Below are positions 33,788 through 44,134 of a stretch of DNA of 64,000 nt, in pieces. The notes under the pieces are model-generated. The model saw only the letters and a list, made by a program, of their open reading frames with translations. It was not told the origin of the DNA and searched no databases. Origin of the DNA: an uncultured Jannaschia sp. (lineage in GTDB: Bacteria > Pseudomonadota > Alphaproteobacteria > Rhodobacterales > Rhodobacteraceae); the NCBI GenBank assembly GCA_947494145.1, contig CANLTZ010000006.1, positions 62,001 to 126,000 of the forward strand, in the 5' to 3' direction. Every line of letters starts with the position of its first letter. Position 1 is the stretch's first letter. The translations under genes were made by a program, and so were the position numbers.

Positions 33788-36700
33788 ATGATTCACCCCC
33801 GCCTGAAGATGATTGCCGTGCAACGTGTGTCGCTTCTGAGTGCGACATCGCTTGCTCTGCTGCTGACGGTGACGCCGCATATGGCGTCGGCGCAGACATT
33901 CGTCTGGGAAGGGGACAACAATAACGATTTCACCCGCGACCAGAACTGGGTTGGCGACACTGCACCGGGGGCAACAGATTCAGCCTTGATTTCGGGGCCG
34001 GGCGTGAATCGCGACCCCGTCTTGGGCAATGGGGATAGTCAGACGTTGGATGGCCTGGTCGTCGAAGACAATGGCGGCGACGGCCTGCTCACCATTCGTG
34101 GTGATATGACGACCAACACGACCGACATCGAATCGGGCGGTCAGATCACGGTAAGCCCAAACGGGACGCTTCGGGGCATCGTCACGGTAGATAGCGATTC
34201 TCGTCTACTTTCTGAAGGCACAGTTGACGGCACGATCACGTCGTCCGGCAACCTGGATCTTCAAGGCACGACCACTGGTGTCGTCACAACTGAGGGCGGG
34301 GGTGAAACCTTAGTCCGTGGCAGTCTCGATGCCGACGGTGGTCTGACGGTGACGGGGGATGACGGTGCGGGTACGCAGTCGAGCGTTCGCATTGGTCCGA
34401 GTGGGAACATGGATGGCGACCTGCGGGTCGAGAATGGCGCGACCGCCCGGATCGAGAATGAGCTGGATGGCGCGCTGACCATTGATGCCACAAGCGATGC
34501 AACGCTCGCGGGCGGTTCAATCGTCGCTACGGATTCCGGCACCGGGACAGTGACCAATCAGGGCGTGTTCACGGCCGATGGCACGGTAGAGGGGCGGCTC
34601 CTCAACGAAGCAGGCGGCACCACGGTCGTGGATGGACAGCTGACCGTGCAGTCGGGCCTAACCAATACCGGTACCGATTCGGAGGTCCTGGTGGGAGGAA
34701 CCGACCTCGTTACGGGTACGATCAGGACAGAAAGTGGCGCGCTGACCGATATTGATGGGGACGTGGACGGCGTGATCTCCATCGAAGAGGGCGGAACCGT
34801 CGATCTGGATGGCGATGTCGTCGCAACCACCGGCGCGGGGCGTGTCGTCAATTCTGGGGGTACGTTGACTGCGGCAGGCTCGATTGCCGGGGCACTTCGC
34901 AACGATGACGGCGGGCAGACAACGATTGATGGCGACCTGGATGTGACGACGGGCGGCATCGTGAATACAGGCACATCCGCGGGTGGTATCGCATCCCGTC
35001 TGTTTGTGGACGAAGGCGTAACGGTGACGGGCGACATCGCGACACGCGAAGGCGCGCGCACGAACATCGATGGAACCGTCGATGGCGAAGTGACAAATCG
35101 CGACGGGACGGTGATGGCCAGGGGCGAGATCACGGGTGACATCCTGAACGCAGATGGCGGCCAGATGGACATCGACGGGAACCTGATCGCAGGGGCTGGC
35201 ATCCAGAACACGGACGCGGGCTCCGTTGTGAATGTGCTAGCTGGCAACGAGCTTGCGGGCGATATCGACACATCGGACGGCGCACGGACCAACATCGTTG
35301 GCCGGGTGGACGGTGCGGTGACGGTTCGCTCTGGCGGTACGGTTGATCTGGACGGCACGGTTCGCGCCATTACCGGCGCGGGTACGGTGACAAATACGGG
35401 CGGCGTGTTGACTGCGGGCGGGGTGGACGCGGCGCAGGCTCGTATCGACGGTCTGTTGACGAACGAGGCGGGCGGCCAGACCACCATTGACGGCGACCTT
35501 GCCGCCAATGGCGGTATCGAAAACAGGGACGCTGGCTCGGTTGTCACGATCGAGGACGGCGTCACTCTGACGGGTGACATCACTCATGGAACCGGCGCGT
35601 TTACCGATATCGATGGTATGGTGGACGGCCGCGTGGTGATTGCCGAAGGCAGCACTGTGGACCTGGATGGCACGGTCATTTCAGGCAGTACAGATGGTGC
35701 CGTTGAAAACGTCGGCGGCCGGTTGCGCGCGACCGGAAATGTGGACGGCAGCATCGTGAACGAAGCTGGCGGCGTGGTCCGGGTCGACGGCGACCTTATG
35801 GTAGCCGATGGGATCGACAGTTCCGGTAGCGCGGCGGGGGGTGCAGCGTCCTCTGTCATTGTGGACGAAGGCTTCCTGTTGAGGGGCGACGTCACCAACC
35901 GCGATGGCTCAGTGACCGATATCAACGGATCGGTCGATGGCGCTGTTACCAACACCGATGGCTCCGTCACTGCTTCGGGCGCGGTCTTCGGAGTGGTTCT
36001 GAATGAGGCCGGCGGCCAGATGTCTGTGGACGGGGACCTGACCGTGACCAGTGGCATCACGAACCGGGACATGGGTTCAGTCGTGACAGTTGAATCCGGT
36101 GAGACGCTTACGGGCGACATCGAAACGGCAAATGACGCACGAACCAACATCATCGGGCGCGTGGACGGGGCAGTCACGATCCTGTCTGGCGCCACGGTCG
36201 ATCTGGATGGCACCGTCCGCGCGCTTACCGGCGCAGGCACCGTGACGAATACCGGCGGTGTGCTCACGGCGCAGGATCGGATCGACGGGCTGCTCACCAA
36301 CAGATCGGGTGGCCAAACTACGATTGATGGCAATCTGGAAGCGAATGGCGACGTCGACAATACCGGCGCGGGGTCGCGTGTCGTGGTCGATGGTGGCGTT
36401 ACGCTGACCGGCGATATCCGCACCCGAAACCAAGCCGAAACCGACGTGGACGGCGCCATTGCAGGCGACCTTACGGTCGAGAACTTTGCGACCGGAACAC
36501 TGGCGGGAGCCGTCAGTGGCGAGCTGACAGCGGAACGGAGCGGTGTTGTCACGGTTGATGGCAACTCAACCGTTGGCTCCGCAGTGACGGATGATGGCAC
36601 CCTTGCGGTTGCCGCAGGGCAGACGCTGACGGTAACAGACGGCTCGGTCGACAACGAAGGCACCGTGGATGTCTCCGGCACCTTGGTGGGCGCGGTTCAA

Positions 36701-39700
36701 GGCGCGGGCGCTGTGGTGATGGGGGATGCGGCTGCCGATATCACGGACGATGTCCAAGCGGGTGACGGATCCGATCTGCAAGGCCAGATCGGCGGTGCTT
36801 TGATCGTGTCTGGTGAGGCCGAAACGGTCGGTCTTCTATCCGTGCTGGATGGTCTGACTGTTGCCGATGGCGGTGATTTCGTGGTGTCAGACGACGTCAC
36901 CACGTCGTCTGCCTTGGTTGAGAGCGGCGGACGCCTGGAACTCGGCGCCCTTCTCGACACGGGTGTGCGGAACGATGGCACCTTTGTGCTGACGGACCCG
37001 GGCCGTGTCGCAGGCACGTTGACCACCGGTGGCACATCCACTTTGTCCGGCGGCACCATTGAAGGCGATTTGACCGTCACGGATGGCATCACCACGGTGG
37101 ACGGCACCGTACAGGTTGATCAGGCCACGACGACGGCTGCGGGCGCGGAACTTATCTTGGATGGCGGTGTCCTGGTGACGACGCAGGTCGATAATGCCGA
37201 TGGCAGCACAGTCCGCCTGGAAGATGGCGTACTTGACGGAGACCTCGTCAATGACGGCACAGTCTTCAGCGATGGAACGTCTGCGGTTTCGGGCGACATC
37301 ACCAATAATGGCGGTGCCGAACTGACGGTCGCGTCGGGTGAGCTGAGAGCGGACATCACCAATGACGGCATCGTCGTCTTGGAAGGTGATGTCGCAGGGA
37401 ACATCACCAATTCGTCCACCGGTGACGTCGAGGTGTCGGGGAACAGCACGGTCGGCAATATCGACAATGCTGGCTCCCTTACGGTGTCCGATGGCGGCGC
37501 GCTTGACGGCAGTGTTACAAATGACGGCGTGGTGCGCCTTGCAGGCGGTGGCACAGGCGACCTTCAAAACAACGCCGATGGGACAGTCATCGTCGAAGGC
37601 AACGTCGTCCAGAGCGGAGAGATTGTCAGCATCGGCGAAGTCGAGGTGCGCGATGGCGCCGTTCTCGATGTCACTGCCGAAGGTCTGACGACGTCCGGCG
37701 GCACGACCCAAATTTTCGAAGGCGGCGTAGTCCGCGGCGATGTCACGCTTCTGACCGGCGCAAATGTCGAGATGGAGGCCGGAAGTCAGCTTGATGGCCG
37801 TGCCGATATTCAAGGCGGTACACTGACCGCGGATGGCGGCACTGTCGGATCGGTCGATATCGGCGTGGATGGCCGTTTCAGGGTGACGGATGACGTTGTT
37901 GTCGACGGCGATGTCACAAATGACGGCGCTATCAACGGTACGACATCGGGCGAAGAACGCCAGCTTGCCGTCGGCGGCACGTTCACCAACAACGGCCTCG
38001 TGCGGAACAGTGATCAGACAGGTGGCGAGTTCCGCATTGATGCCATGCGCATCGTGCTTGGTGAGAATTCGGACGTCCGGGGTAGCGTCGTGCTGGCTGG
38101 CGCCGTGTCCAACCAGGGCACGCTGACATACGATACCGATTCGACATTGGGCGGCGCCCTCGAAAATGCCGCCACCGGCACCGTGACCGTCGAGGCGACT
38201 TTGGATGCCGATGGCAACCCAATCGACAACCTGGGTGACTTCGATATCCAGAGCGGCGGCACCGTGACGAATGGCAGCCTGGTGGGGAATGCGGGCACGT
38301 TTACCATTGCAGAAGGTGGTGAACTTCAGGCCCAGGTGATCACGAACCGCGATGGTGGGGTCATGGCCAATGAAGGTCTCATCACCGGTGATGTGGACAA
38401 TGAAGCCGGGGGGCTGATGACCTCCAGCGGGCGGATTGCCGGGAATGTCACCAATGACGGCGACCTGACTGTCAGCGGCGAAGTGGCCGGAACGCTCACC
38501 TCCGACGGGGCGACAACAATCACGAACACGTTGACAGCGACCGACCTTGGCGTGACCGGCGGCAATACGACCGTGACGACGGGCAGCAGGTTGGAGGCCG
38601 CCACCGTCGATGTGACCGGCGGCACCTTCGAGAATGCGGGAACGGTCGATGCCGTGGTGACCTCTGGCGTGGATGGTACGGTGACAAGCTCGGGCGTCCT
38701 TTTGCAAGGGGCGGCCTTGGCCGGGACATCGACCCTTTCCGGTGAGGTGCAAGGCAACCTGCGGAACCGTCCGACAGGCGACCTGACCATCGACGCACCG
38801 CTCACGGTTACAGGCACCGTAGCCAATGTGGGCGATCTGACCACCGAATCCGGTACGCGTCTGACGGCCATGGGCGGCCTCGACAATTCCGGCACGGCCA
38901 CGATTGGTGGTGGCGTCACGGGCGACGTGACCAACAGCGGTGCGGCCAACGTGATCGGCGGCGTCGAAGGCGACGTGACGAACACGGACGGCGCACTGAC
39001 CTTCGCGGGCGCAAGCGGCGTCGAGGGTGATCTGACCGTGTCGGGCGGCACCGTGACTGGGGCAGGCCCCGCGCTGGCTGTTACCGGTGTCACCCTGGTC
39101 GGCGAGGACGGTACTCTGACGGGCCAGTCATATGAGACGACGTCTTTCGACCTGGACGGGGCGCTGGATTTGTCTGGTGACCTGACCGCCGGGCTAGATA
39201 TCGGTGAAACAGGGGATGCAAGCGTCGATGGCGCGATTGTCGGCGATGTCGCCAATGCCGGCCAGCTTTTTGCCGGCGCTCTTGATGGGTCACTTGCCAA
39301 CCTGACCGGCTCGAACACGACGATTGACGGCGATATCACCGAGGCGGCGATCAATGACGGAACCCTCGTAATCGGGGGCAACGTTCTTGGCGATCTGACG
39401 AACAACGAGGGTGCCGTTCTGGATTTCGGGCCCGATTTCGAAGTGGGCGGTACCTTTACCAATGGCGCCGATCTGACAGTTGGCGCAGGTGAGCAACTGA
39501 CTGCAGGTCTTCTGGATCAGACCGCGGGCACGTTCGAACTCGGTGGCACGCTGGATGGCCAGCTGCGCGTCGGCGACGGCGCCATCGGTGTCCTGGAAGG
39601 CGGGGCTCGGGTGACGAGCGGCGTTCGGGTGGCCGGTACGCTTGAGGGCGCCGACGGGGCCCGGATTGATGGCACATTGGGGGGTGACGGCACAATCGAC

Positions 39701-41086
39701 ATGGCCGACGGCAATGTCGGTGACGTCATGACCGTCGGGGGTCTCAGCGGCGAAGGCATGCTCCTCCAATTCGATCTGGACCTGACCGAAGGGGCGACGG
39801 GCGTGCGTTCCGACAGCATTTTCGTCACCGGGGACGCGACGGGGAATTTTGAGTTGACCTTTACCCTGGAAGACGGGGCCCTTGCGGACATCACCGATGA
39901 CATTCTGCTCGTTTCGGTTGCGGGGGACTCGGACTTCACAGCCGTTGTCGACCCCGACAACCCGCTGCCCAGCACCGCACGCACGGTCTTCACCGTGGCG
40001 CGCACCGGCTCTGGTGATTTGGTGCTTCAGGACCAGGTGAACCCGGCCATTGGCGCACTTGCGGGGAACATTACGCTGACGCAATCGCTGATTGGGACGC
40101 TCATCAACCGGCCGACCAGCCCCTTCGTCGTCGGCCTCGCCGGTGAGACGGAGCCGGTCTGCGCCCCCGGTCTGTGGACCCGGGCATCGGCCGGTACGGC
40201 AGATGCCGAAGGCACGACGACGGACTCGGTCAACACGCTGCGAAGTGACATCGACGCCGATTACCAGGGCATCCAGTTCGGTGGGGACTTTGCCTGTTTC
40301 AACGGCGCTATCGGTGGCTTCGACATGGCTTTCGGTGCGATCGGCGGGATCAACACCGGCACTACCACGCAGCCTATCTTCCAGCTTGATCCGCTGGGAG
40401 GTGGCCTGACGGATGTCGTCGATTCGGTCACGGATGCGTCTTTTGATCAGATCTACGGCGGCCTCTATGTCACTGCCGCACGCGGCCCGCTGGTGGCCGA
40501 CCTCCAAGTCCGCCAGGAACGGACCGAGTTCGAGTTCACCAATACCGCGGTCTCGGGGCTTGCCTTGGGTCTGACGGATCAGGACCTGGAAATCGACGCG
40601 ACCACGATCAGCGGCTCGGTCAGCCGGTCTTTCCAACTGGGCCAAGGCGGCTGGTCCGTCGTGCCGACAGCGGGCTTCTCCTTCACCTTCACCGATGGCG
40701 GAGAGCTTTCATTCGATGACGGCTCGACTCTAACGCTGGACGATCATACGACGCAGTTGGCCTTTGTCGGAGGCACGCTGTCGCGCACACAGGTGGGCGC
40801 GTCGGGCAAGTGGGCGGCGAACTACTTCGTCACCGGGACTTACTATGCCGATTTCTCCAATGATCTGGATTCGACCTTCCAGGATGTGGATGACGACATC
40901 CTTGCCGAAGATCTGAGCTCAACGCCTCTGGGCGATTACGGCGAGATCAGCATCGGGCTTAACTACATCCGCATTCTCGATAGTCGCACCGGTCGCCAGT
41001 TCAACGCCAGTGCGCGGGTTGACGGTCGCGCCAGCGATAGCCTCGATAGTATCGGTATAACCCTTCAGGCACGCTGGCAATTCTAG
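33788..41086 (+). CDS. Giant autotransporter adhesin with repetitive beta-helical passenger
   Basis: This 2432-residue type V autotransporter has a signal sequence in residues 1-39 (a long LLSATSLALLLTVTPHMASA core), a Gly/Asp/Thr-rich passenger of about 2050 residues, and a C-terminal beta-barrel from about residue 2110 ending in LQARWQF, with terminal Phe. The passenger uses short beta-strand repeats of the VDG/TNTGG type. Passenger structure suggests a beta-helix for surface adhesion; no protease or lipase motif was seen. Starts at 33788 or 33809 are both possible. It is inserted between vgrG and tssK on the same strand. Confidence 0.88.
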   Translation: MIHPRLKMIAVQRVSLLSATSLALLLTVTPHMASAQTFVWEGDNNNDFTRDQNWVGDTAPGATDSALISGPGVNRDPVLGNGDSQTLDGLVVEDNGGDGLLTIRGDMTTNTTDIESGGQITVSPNGTLRGIVTVDSDSRLLSEGTVDGTITSSGNLDLQGTTTGVVTTEGGGETLVRGSLDADGGLTVTGDDGAGTQSSVRIGPSGNMDGDLRVENGATARIENELDGALTIDATSDATLAGGSIVATDSGTGTVTNQGVFTADGTVEGRLLNEAGGTTVVDGQLTVQSGLTNTGTDSEVLVGGTDLVTGTIRTESGALTDIDGDVDGVISIEEGGTVDLDGDVVATTGAGRVVNSGGTLTAAGSIAGALRNDDGGQTTIDGDLDVTTGGIVNTGTSAGGIASRLFVDEGVTVTGDIATREGARTNIDGTVDGEVTNRDGTVMARGEITGDILNADGGQMDIDGNLIAGAGIQNTDAGSVVNVLAGNELAGDIDTSDGARTNIVGRVDGAVTVRSGGTVDLDGTVRAITGAGTVTNTGGVLTAGGVDAAQARIDGLLTNEAGGQTTIDGDLAANGGIENRDAGSVVTIEDGVTLTGDITHGTGAFTDIDGMVDGRVVIAEGSTVDLDGTVISGSTDGAVENVGGRLRATGNVDGSIVNEAGGVVRVDGDLMVADGIDSSGSAAGGAASSVIVDEGFLLRGDVTNRDGSVTDINGSVDGAVTNTDGSVTASGAVFGVVLNEAGGQMSVDGDLTVTSGITNRDMGSVVTVESGETLTGDIETANDARTNIIGRVDGAVTILSGATVDLDGTVRALTGAGTVTNTGGVLTAQDRIDGLLTNRSGGQTTIDGNLEANGDVDNTGAGSRVVVDGGVTLTGDIRTRNQAETDVDGAIAGDLTVENFATGTLAGAVSGELTAERSGVVTVDGNSTVGSAVTDDGTLAVAAGQTLTVTDGSVDNEGTVDVSGTLVGAVQGAGAVVMGDAAADITDDVQAGDGSDLQGQIGGALIVSGEAETVGLLSVLDGLTVADGGDFVVSDDVTTSSALVESGGRLELGALLDTGVRNDGTFVLTDPGRVAGTLTTGGTSTLSGGTIEGDLTVTDGITTVDGTVQVDQATTTAAGAELILDGGVLVTTQVDNADGSTVRLEDGVLDGDLVNDGTVFSDGTSAVSGDITNNGGAELTVASGELRADITNDGIVVLEGDVAGNITNSSTGDVEVSGNSTVGNIDNAGSLTVSDGGALDGSVTNDGVVRLAGGGTGDLQNNADGTVIVEGNVVQSGEIVSIGEVEVRDGAVLDVTAEGLTTSGGTTQIFEGGVVRGDVTLLTGANVEMEAGSQLDGRADIQGGTLTADGGTVGSVDIGVDGRFRVTDDVVVDGDVTNDGAINGTTSGEERQLAVGGTFTNNGLVRNSDQTGGEFRIDAMRIVLGENSDVRGSVVLAGAVSNQGTLTYDTDSTLGGALENAATGTVTVEATLDADGNPIDNLGDFDIQSGGTVTNGSLVGNAGTFTIAEGGELQAQVITNRDGGVMANEGLITGDVDNEAGGLMTSSGRIAGNVTNDGDLTVSGEVAGTLTSDGATTITNTLTATDLGVTGGNTTVTTGSRLEAATVDVTGGTFENAGTVDAVVTSGVDGTVTSSGVLLQGAALAGTSTLSGEVQGNLRNRPTGDLTIDAPLTVTGTVANVGDLTTESGTRLTAMGGLDNSGTATIGGGVTGDVTNSGAANVIGGVEGDVTNTDGALTFAGASGVEGDLTVSGGTVTGAGPALAVTGVTLVGEDGTLTGQSYETTSFDLDGALDLSGDLTAGLDIGETGDASVDGAIVGDVANAGQLFAGALDGSLANLTGSNTTIDGDITEAAINDGTLVIGGNVLGDLTNNEGAVLDFGPDFEVGGTFTNGADLTVGAGEQLTAGLLDQTAGTFELGGTLDGQLRVGDGAIGVLEGGARVTSGVRVAGTLEGADGARIDGTLGGDGTIDMADGNVGDVMTVGGLSGEGMLLQFDLDLTEGATGVRSDSIFVTGDATGNFELTFTLEDGALADITDDILLVSVAGDSDFTAVVDPDNPLPSTARTVFTVARTGSGDLVLQDQVNPAIGALAGNITLTQSLIGTLINRPTSPFVVGLAGETEPVCAPGLWTRASAGTADAEGTTTDSVNTLRSDIDADYQGIQFGGDFACFNGAIGGFDMAFGAIGGINTGTTTQPIFQLDPLGGGLTDVVDSVTDASFDQIYGGLYVTAARGPLVADLQVRQERTEFEFTNTAVSGLALGLTDQDLEIDATTISGSVSRSFQLGQGGWSVVPTAGFSFTFTDGGELSFDDGSTLTLDDHTTQLAFVGGTLSRTQVGASGKWAANYFVTGTYYADFSNDLDSTFQDVDDDILAEDLSSTPLGDYGEISIGLNYIRILDSRTGRQFNASARVDGRASDSLDSIGITLQARWQF
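34744..36448. repeat. Internal repeats in the autotransporter passenger
   Basis: A motif of the form T-(D/N)-I-(D/V/N)-G-x-(V/I)-(D/A)-G recurs near 34744, 35060, 35288, 35603, 35915, 36143 and 36440, with spacings of roughly 220 or 315 bases. The segments 35227-35580 and 36082-36418 are especially alike in protein sequence, both holding ITGAGTVTNTGGVLTA-like and TLTGDI units, so recent duplication is likely. Such repeats can recombine and change passenger length. Confidence 0.7.
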
Positions 41087-41179
41087 TTCGCGATTGCCCC
41101 TGCCAGACGGTTGAACCCCGCTGTCAGGGCCCGCATACATGACATGACCTCCGTGGGGGCGTGGGAGAAGGGACAGCGC

Positions 41180-42511
41180 ATGTCGCTCTACAGCAAGGTC
41201 GCGTGGAAAGAGGGGCTGTTCATGCAGCCCCAACATCTACAGCAAGCCGACCGCCACGTGCAGCACCTGCTGGATGCCCGCCTGCGGCATCTGACCCCCT
41301 ATCCCTGGGGACTGGCCGAACTGGCCATCGACCGCGATCTGGCGCAGCAGGGTAAGGTCGGCCTGCGCCGCTGCACCGGCATCATGCCCGACGGCACCCC
41401 CTTCGACGCGCCCGAGACCGGGCCGCTGCCGTTGCCGGTTGCATGCCCTGACGATGCGGCGGGCCTGTCGGTCTGGCTGACCCTGCCGGAAAAGTCCCAA
41501 AACGGTCGCGATGTGGGCCCCGACGAAGACGGAGCCACCACGCGTTATCGCCTCGCCTTAGAGACCGTGGCCGACGATGCGTCGCAATCGCGCAGCGAAC
41601 AGACGCTCGAAATCGCGGTGCCACGGTTGGAATTGACGATTCGCCAGACGGCCAAACCGGGTTATCAGTGCCTGCGCCTGGCGCGCATCACCGAAATCCG
41701 CGATGGCGTCATCAGTTTCGACGACACCGTGGCCCCGCCTGCGCTGGTGCTGGCCGCCCATCCGGTGCTGCTGGGCTACGTGTCCCGCGTGGTTGGCTGG
41801 GTGGAGGCCAAGCTGGAAACCCTGGCCCGTTACGCCGCCGATCCAAGTTCGGGGGGCGGAATGCAGGCGGCGGACTATCTAATGCTGATGACCCTGAACC
41901 GAGAAGTCGGCATCCTGCGGCACATGGCCGGTCTGCAAAGCGTCCATCCCGAGGCTTTGTTTCGCCAGCTTGTGGGCCTTGCGGGGGAGCTTGCGACTTT
42001 CGACAACACCTCGCGGCTGGCGCCCACCTATGACGCCTACGACCATGCAGATCCGAAGGCGTCGTTTGCGCGGGTGGTGGCGGATATCCAGCGGCTGTTG
42101 TCGCGCGATATCGGGCGCGCCATCCGGTTGGGTCTGCGCCAAGTCCGCCAGAATTCCTATCTGGCCGAGGTGCAGGATCGGAACTTGTTCCGCGCCGCCA
42201 CCTTCGTGGTCGAAGTGGAAAGTGCCAAGCCCATGACGCAGATGCAGGCGCAGTTTCCCCAATTGGCCAAGGTGGGTCCCAATACCCGCATGGGCGAAAT
42301 CGTGCGTAACAACCTGCCGGGGGTGGGGCTTGTTCATTTGCCCAATCCGCCCCGGCAGATCCGCGTCGTGCCGACCAATGTCTATTTCATGCTCGACAAG
42401 AAAACCGCGCTCTGGACTGAGTTTTCCACGGCGCCTGCCATCGGCATGCACTTTGCCGGTGACTGGCCCGACCTGAAGCTGGAGCTCTGGGCGATACCGG
42501 AGGCTGCCTGA
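41180..42511 (+). CDS. tssK: Type VI secretion baseplate protein TssK
   Basis: This 443-residue TssK links the baseplate to the membrane complex. The diagnostic start (MSLYSKVAWKEGLFMQPQHLQQADRHVQ), the VHLPNPPRQIRVVPTNVYFML stretch near residue 390 and the C-terminal FAGDWPDLKLELWAI block are visible. Start ATG 41180 follows AGAAGGGACAGCGC; an upstream in-frame ATG at 41111 adds only non-conserved residues. The stop overlaps tssL (TGATG at 42509-42513). It follows the autotransporter by 93 bases. Confidence 0.95.
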   Translation: MSLYSKVAWKEGLFMQPQHLQQADRHVQHLLDARLRHLTPYPWGLAELAIDRDLAQQGKVGLRRCTGIMPDGTPFDAPETGPLPLPVACPDDAAGLSVWLTLPEKSQNGRDVGPDEDGATTRYRLALETVADDASQSRSEQTLEIAVPRLELTIRQTAKPGYQCLRLARITEIRDGVISFDDTVAPPALVLAAHPVLLGYVSRVVGWVEAKLETLARYAADPSSGGGMQAADYLMLMTLNREVGILRHMAGLQSVHPEALFRQLVGLAGELATFDNTSRLAPTYDAYDHADPKASFARVVADIQRLLSRDIGRAIRLGLRQVRQNSYLAEVQDRNLFRAATFVVEVESAKPMTQMQAQFPQLAKVGPNTRMGEIVRNNLPGVGLVHLPNPPRQIRVVPTNVYFMLDKKTALWTEFSTAPAIGMHFAGDWPDLKLELWAIPEAA

Positions 42512-44133
42512 TGGCAGGCGATGACGGCGACAAGACGGTGATCGGTGGGCCCGCTTTGGGCCGCGCAGCGCCGGGCGCGGCGCCTGCCAAGCCCGATCCG
42601 TTCGGGCGCGGCAATACCCGCGCCCCCAGCGGGGAACGGACGGTGATCGGAGGCGCGCTGCCCGGCCGAGGCGGCGGCGGGGCCGATGGCAACACTTGGG
42701 TCGGCGGGGCAGTGCCGCCCGCGTCGCCCGCTCCGCCGCCAGATGACCCGTTCGGGCGCAGGCCGGGTTTCGGCACCGGCGCAGGCGCGGCTTTGGGCCC
42801 GGGCGCAGGCGCTGGTTTGGGGAAGCCTGCCGGGGTGCAGGGCGACAGCTTCTTTCCCGACATGCCGTCGCGCGACGCTCCGGTGCAGCGGGCCGAAACC
42901 GCGCGCATCAGCCTGCAAGCCGCGCTGCGCGCCAGCGGCCTAGGCGCGGGCGGCTCCTCCAACCCGTTGGTGGCGGCGGCGGCGAACCTGTTGATCCTGT
43001 TCGGGCGTTTGCGCACGGGGCTGGTGGAAATGCAGGCCCAACCGTTGATGGAGCATGTCTATCACGAGATCGTCGCGTTTGAGCAGAACGCCGCCGCGGC
43101 CGGGGTGCCGCCCCAGGAAGTGGAGGTCGCGAAATATGCCCTTTGCGGCACGGCCGACGATATCGTCCAGAACCTGCCTGGGGCCGACCGTGGCCTTTGG
43201 GCCGAATACTCCATGGCCGCGCGCTTCTTCAACACGCGCGAAACCGGCGTGGGTTTCTTTCATGAGGCCGAAAAGGCCATGCAAGCGCCCGCACAGTTCT
43301 ACAACCTGCTGGAACTGATGCTGACCTGTCTGTCGCTGGGGTTCGAAGGCGAATACCGCACGCGGCCCAACGGCACGACGGAATTGGCCCGCATCCGGCA
43401 CGCCATATATGAAACCCTCCGCCGTGTGCGCCCGCGCCCCGACGAAGATATCTCCGCCTCGTGGATGCCGGTGATCTTGCGGGGCAAGCGGCGCTTCGGC
43501 GGCCTGCCGGTCTGGGCCTTTGCGGGGCTCGCCGCGCTGATCGTTGTGGTGTTCTTCGCCACGCTCAGCACGCTTCTCAACCGCAATGGCTGGGCGGCGG
43601 CATCGCTTCTCTACAATTTGCACCCCACCGATGTGAACGTCGTTCTGGAACGGACAACCCCCGCCATGCCCTTCGTGGCCGAAAGCACCCAGCTTGAGCG
43701 CATCCGCACTGAGTTGGCGCCTGAGATCGAGGCGGGCCAGGTCGAGGTGGGGACCAAGGGTAACTTCATCTATGTCCGCGTCGGCAACCTGCTGCTGTTC
43801 GAAAGTGGCCAGGCCAATGTTCGCCCCGAATTTGAGCCCCTTGCCCGCCGCATCGCCGATGTCCTGAACGCCGAGCCTGGCCCGGTGCGGGTCGAGGGCT
43901 TCACCGACAGCGTGCCGCCCTCGGGCCGGGGGCCGTGGAAAACCAATCTGGACCTGTCCGTGGCCCGCGCCGAAGGCGTGCGCGATCTGCTGGCCACCTA
44001 TGTCACCGACACCGCGCGGATTGAGGTGCAGGGCCGGGGCGAAGCCGATCCCATCGGGAACAACGCAACGCGCGATGGCCGCGCCTTGAACCGCCGGGTC
44101 GAAGTGATGATCGCACGGGAAGGGACGTACTGA
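42511..44133 (+). CDS. tssL: TssL with C-terminal OmpA-like domain (DotU-family membrane protein)
   Basis: This 540-residue TssL has a Gly/Pro-rich cytoplasmic N-tail (1-100), a DotU domain (about 110-320, [24 protein letters not shown]), one membrane helix (332-356, [19 protein letters not shown]) and a periplasmic OmpA/peptidoglycan-binding domain (410-540, [13 protein letters not shown], NxxLSxxRA and RRVEVMI). The N-tail has three Thr motifs, DKTVIGG (T9), ERTVIGG (T44) and NTWVGG (T62), resembling kinase/FHA targets. In Agrobacterium the kinase PpkA phosphorylates TssL and Fha then binds it. It is followed by tssM after one base. Confidence 0.94.
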   Translation: MAGDDGDKTVIGGPALGRAAPGAAPAKPDPFGRGNTRAPSGERTVIGGALPGRGGGGADGNTWVGGAVPPASPAPPPDDPFGRRPGFGTGAGAALGPGAGAGLGKPAGVQGDSFFPDMPSRDAPVQRAETARISLQAALRASGLGAGGSSNPLVAAAANLLILFGRLRTGLVEMQAQPLMEHVYHEIVAFEQNAAAAGVPPQEVEVAKYALCGTADDIVQNLPGADRGLWAEYSMAARFFNTRETGVGFFHEAEKAMQAPAQFYNLLELMLTCLSLGFEGEYRTRPNGTTELARIRHAIYETLRRVRPRPDEDISASWMPVILRGKRRFGGLPVWAFAGLAALIVVVFFATLSTLLNRNGWAAASLLYNLHPTDVNVVLERTTPAMPFVAESTQLERIRTELAPEIEAGQVEVGTKGNFIYVRVGNLLLFESGQANVRPEFEPLARRIADVLNAEPGPVRVEGFTDSVPPSGRGPWKTNLDLSVARAEGVRDLLATYVTDTARIEVQGRGEADPIGNNATRDGRALNRRVEVMIAREGTY

Positions 44134-44134
44134 C

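Noticed and set aside
34744-36448. Possible CRISPR-like repeat array
   Set aside because: The repeats are in frame, have unequal spacing of 220-315 bases and encode a conserved beta-helix motif. Uniform short spacers are absent.
36887-40645. Long antisense frames opposite the autotransporter passenger
   Set aside because: These frames reflect the repeated GAC/GGC/ACC codons of the passenger read on the other strand and have no recognisable domain.
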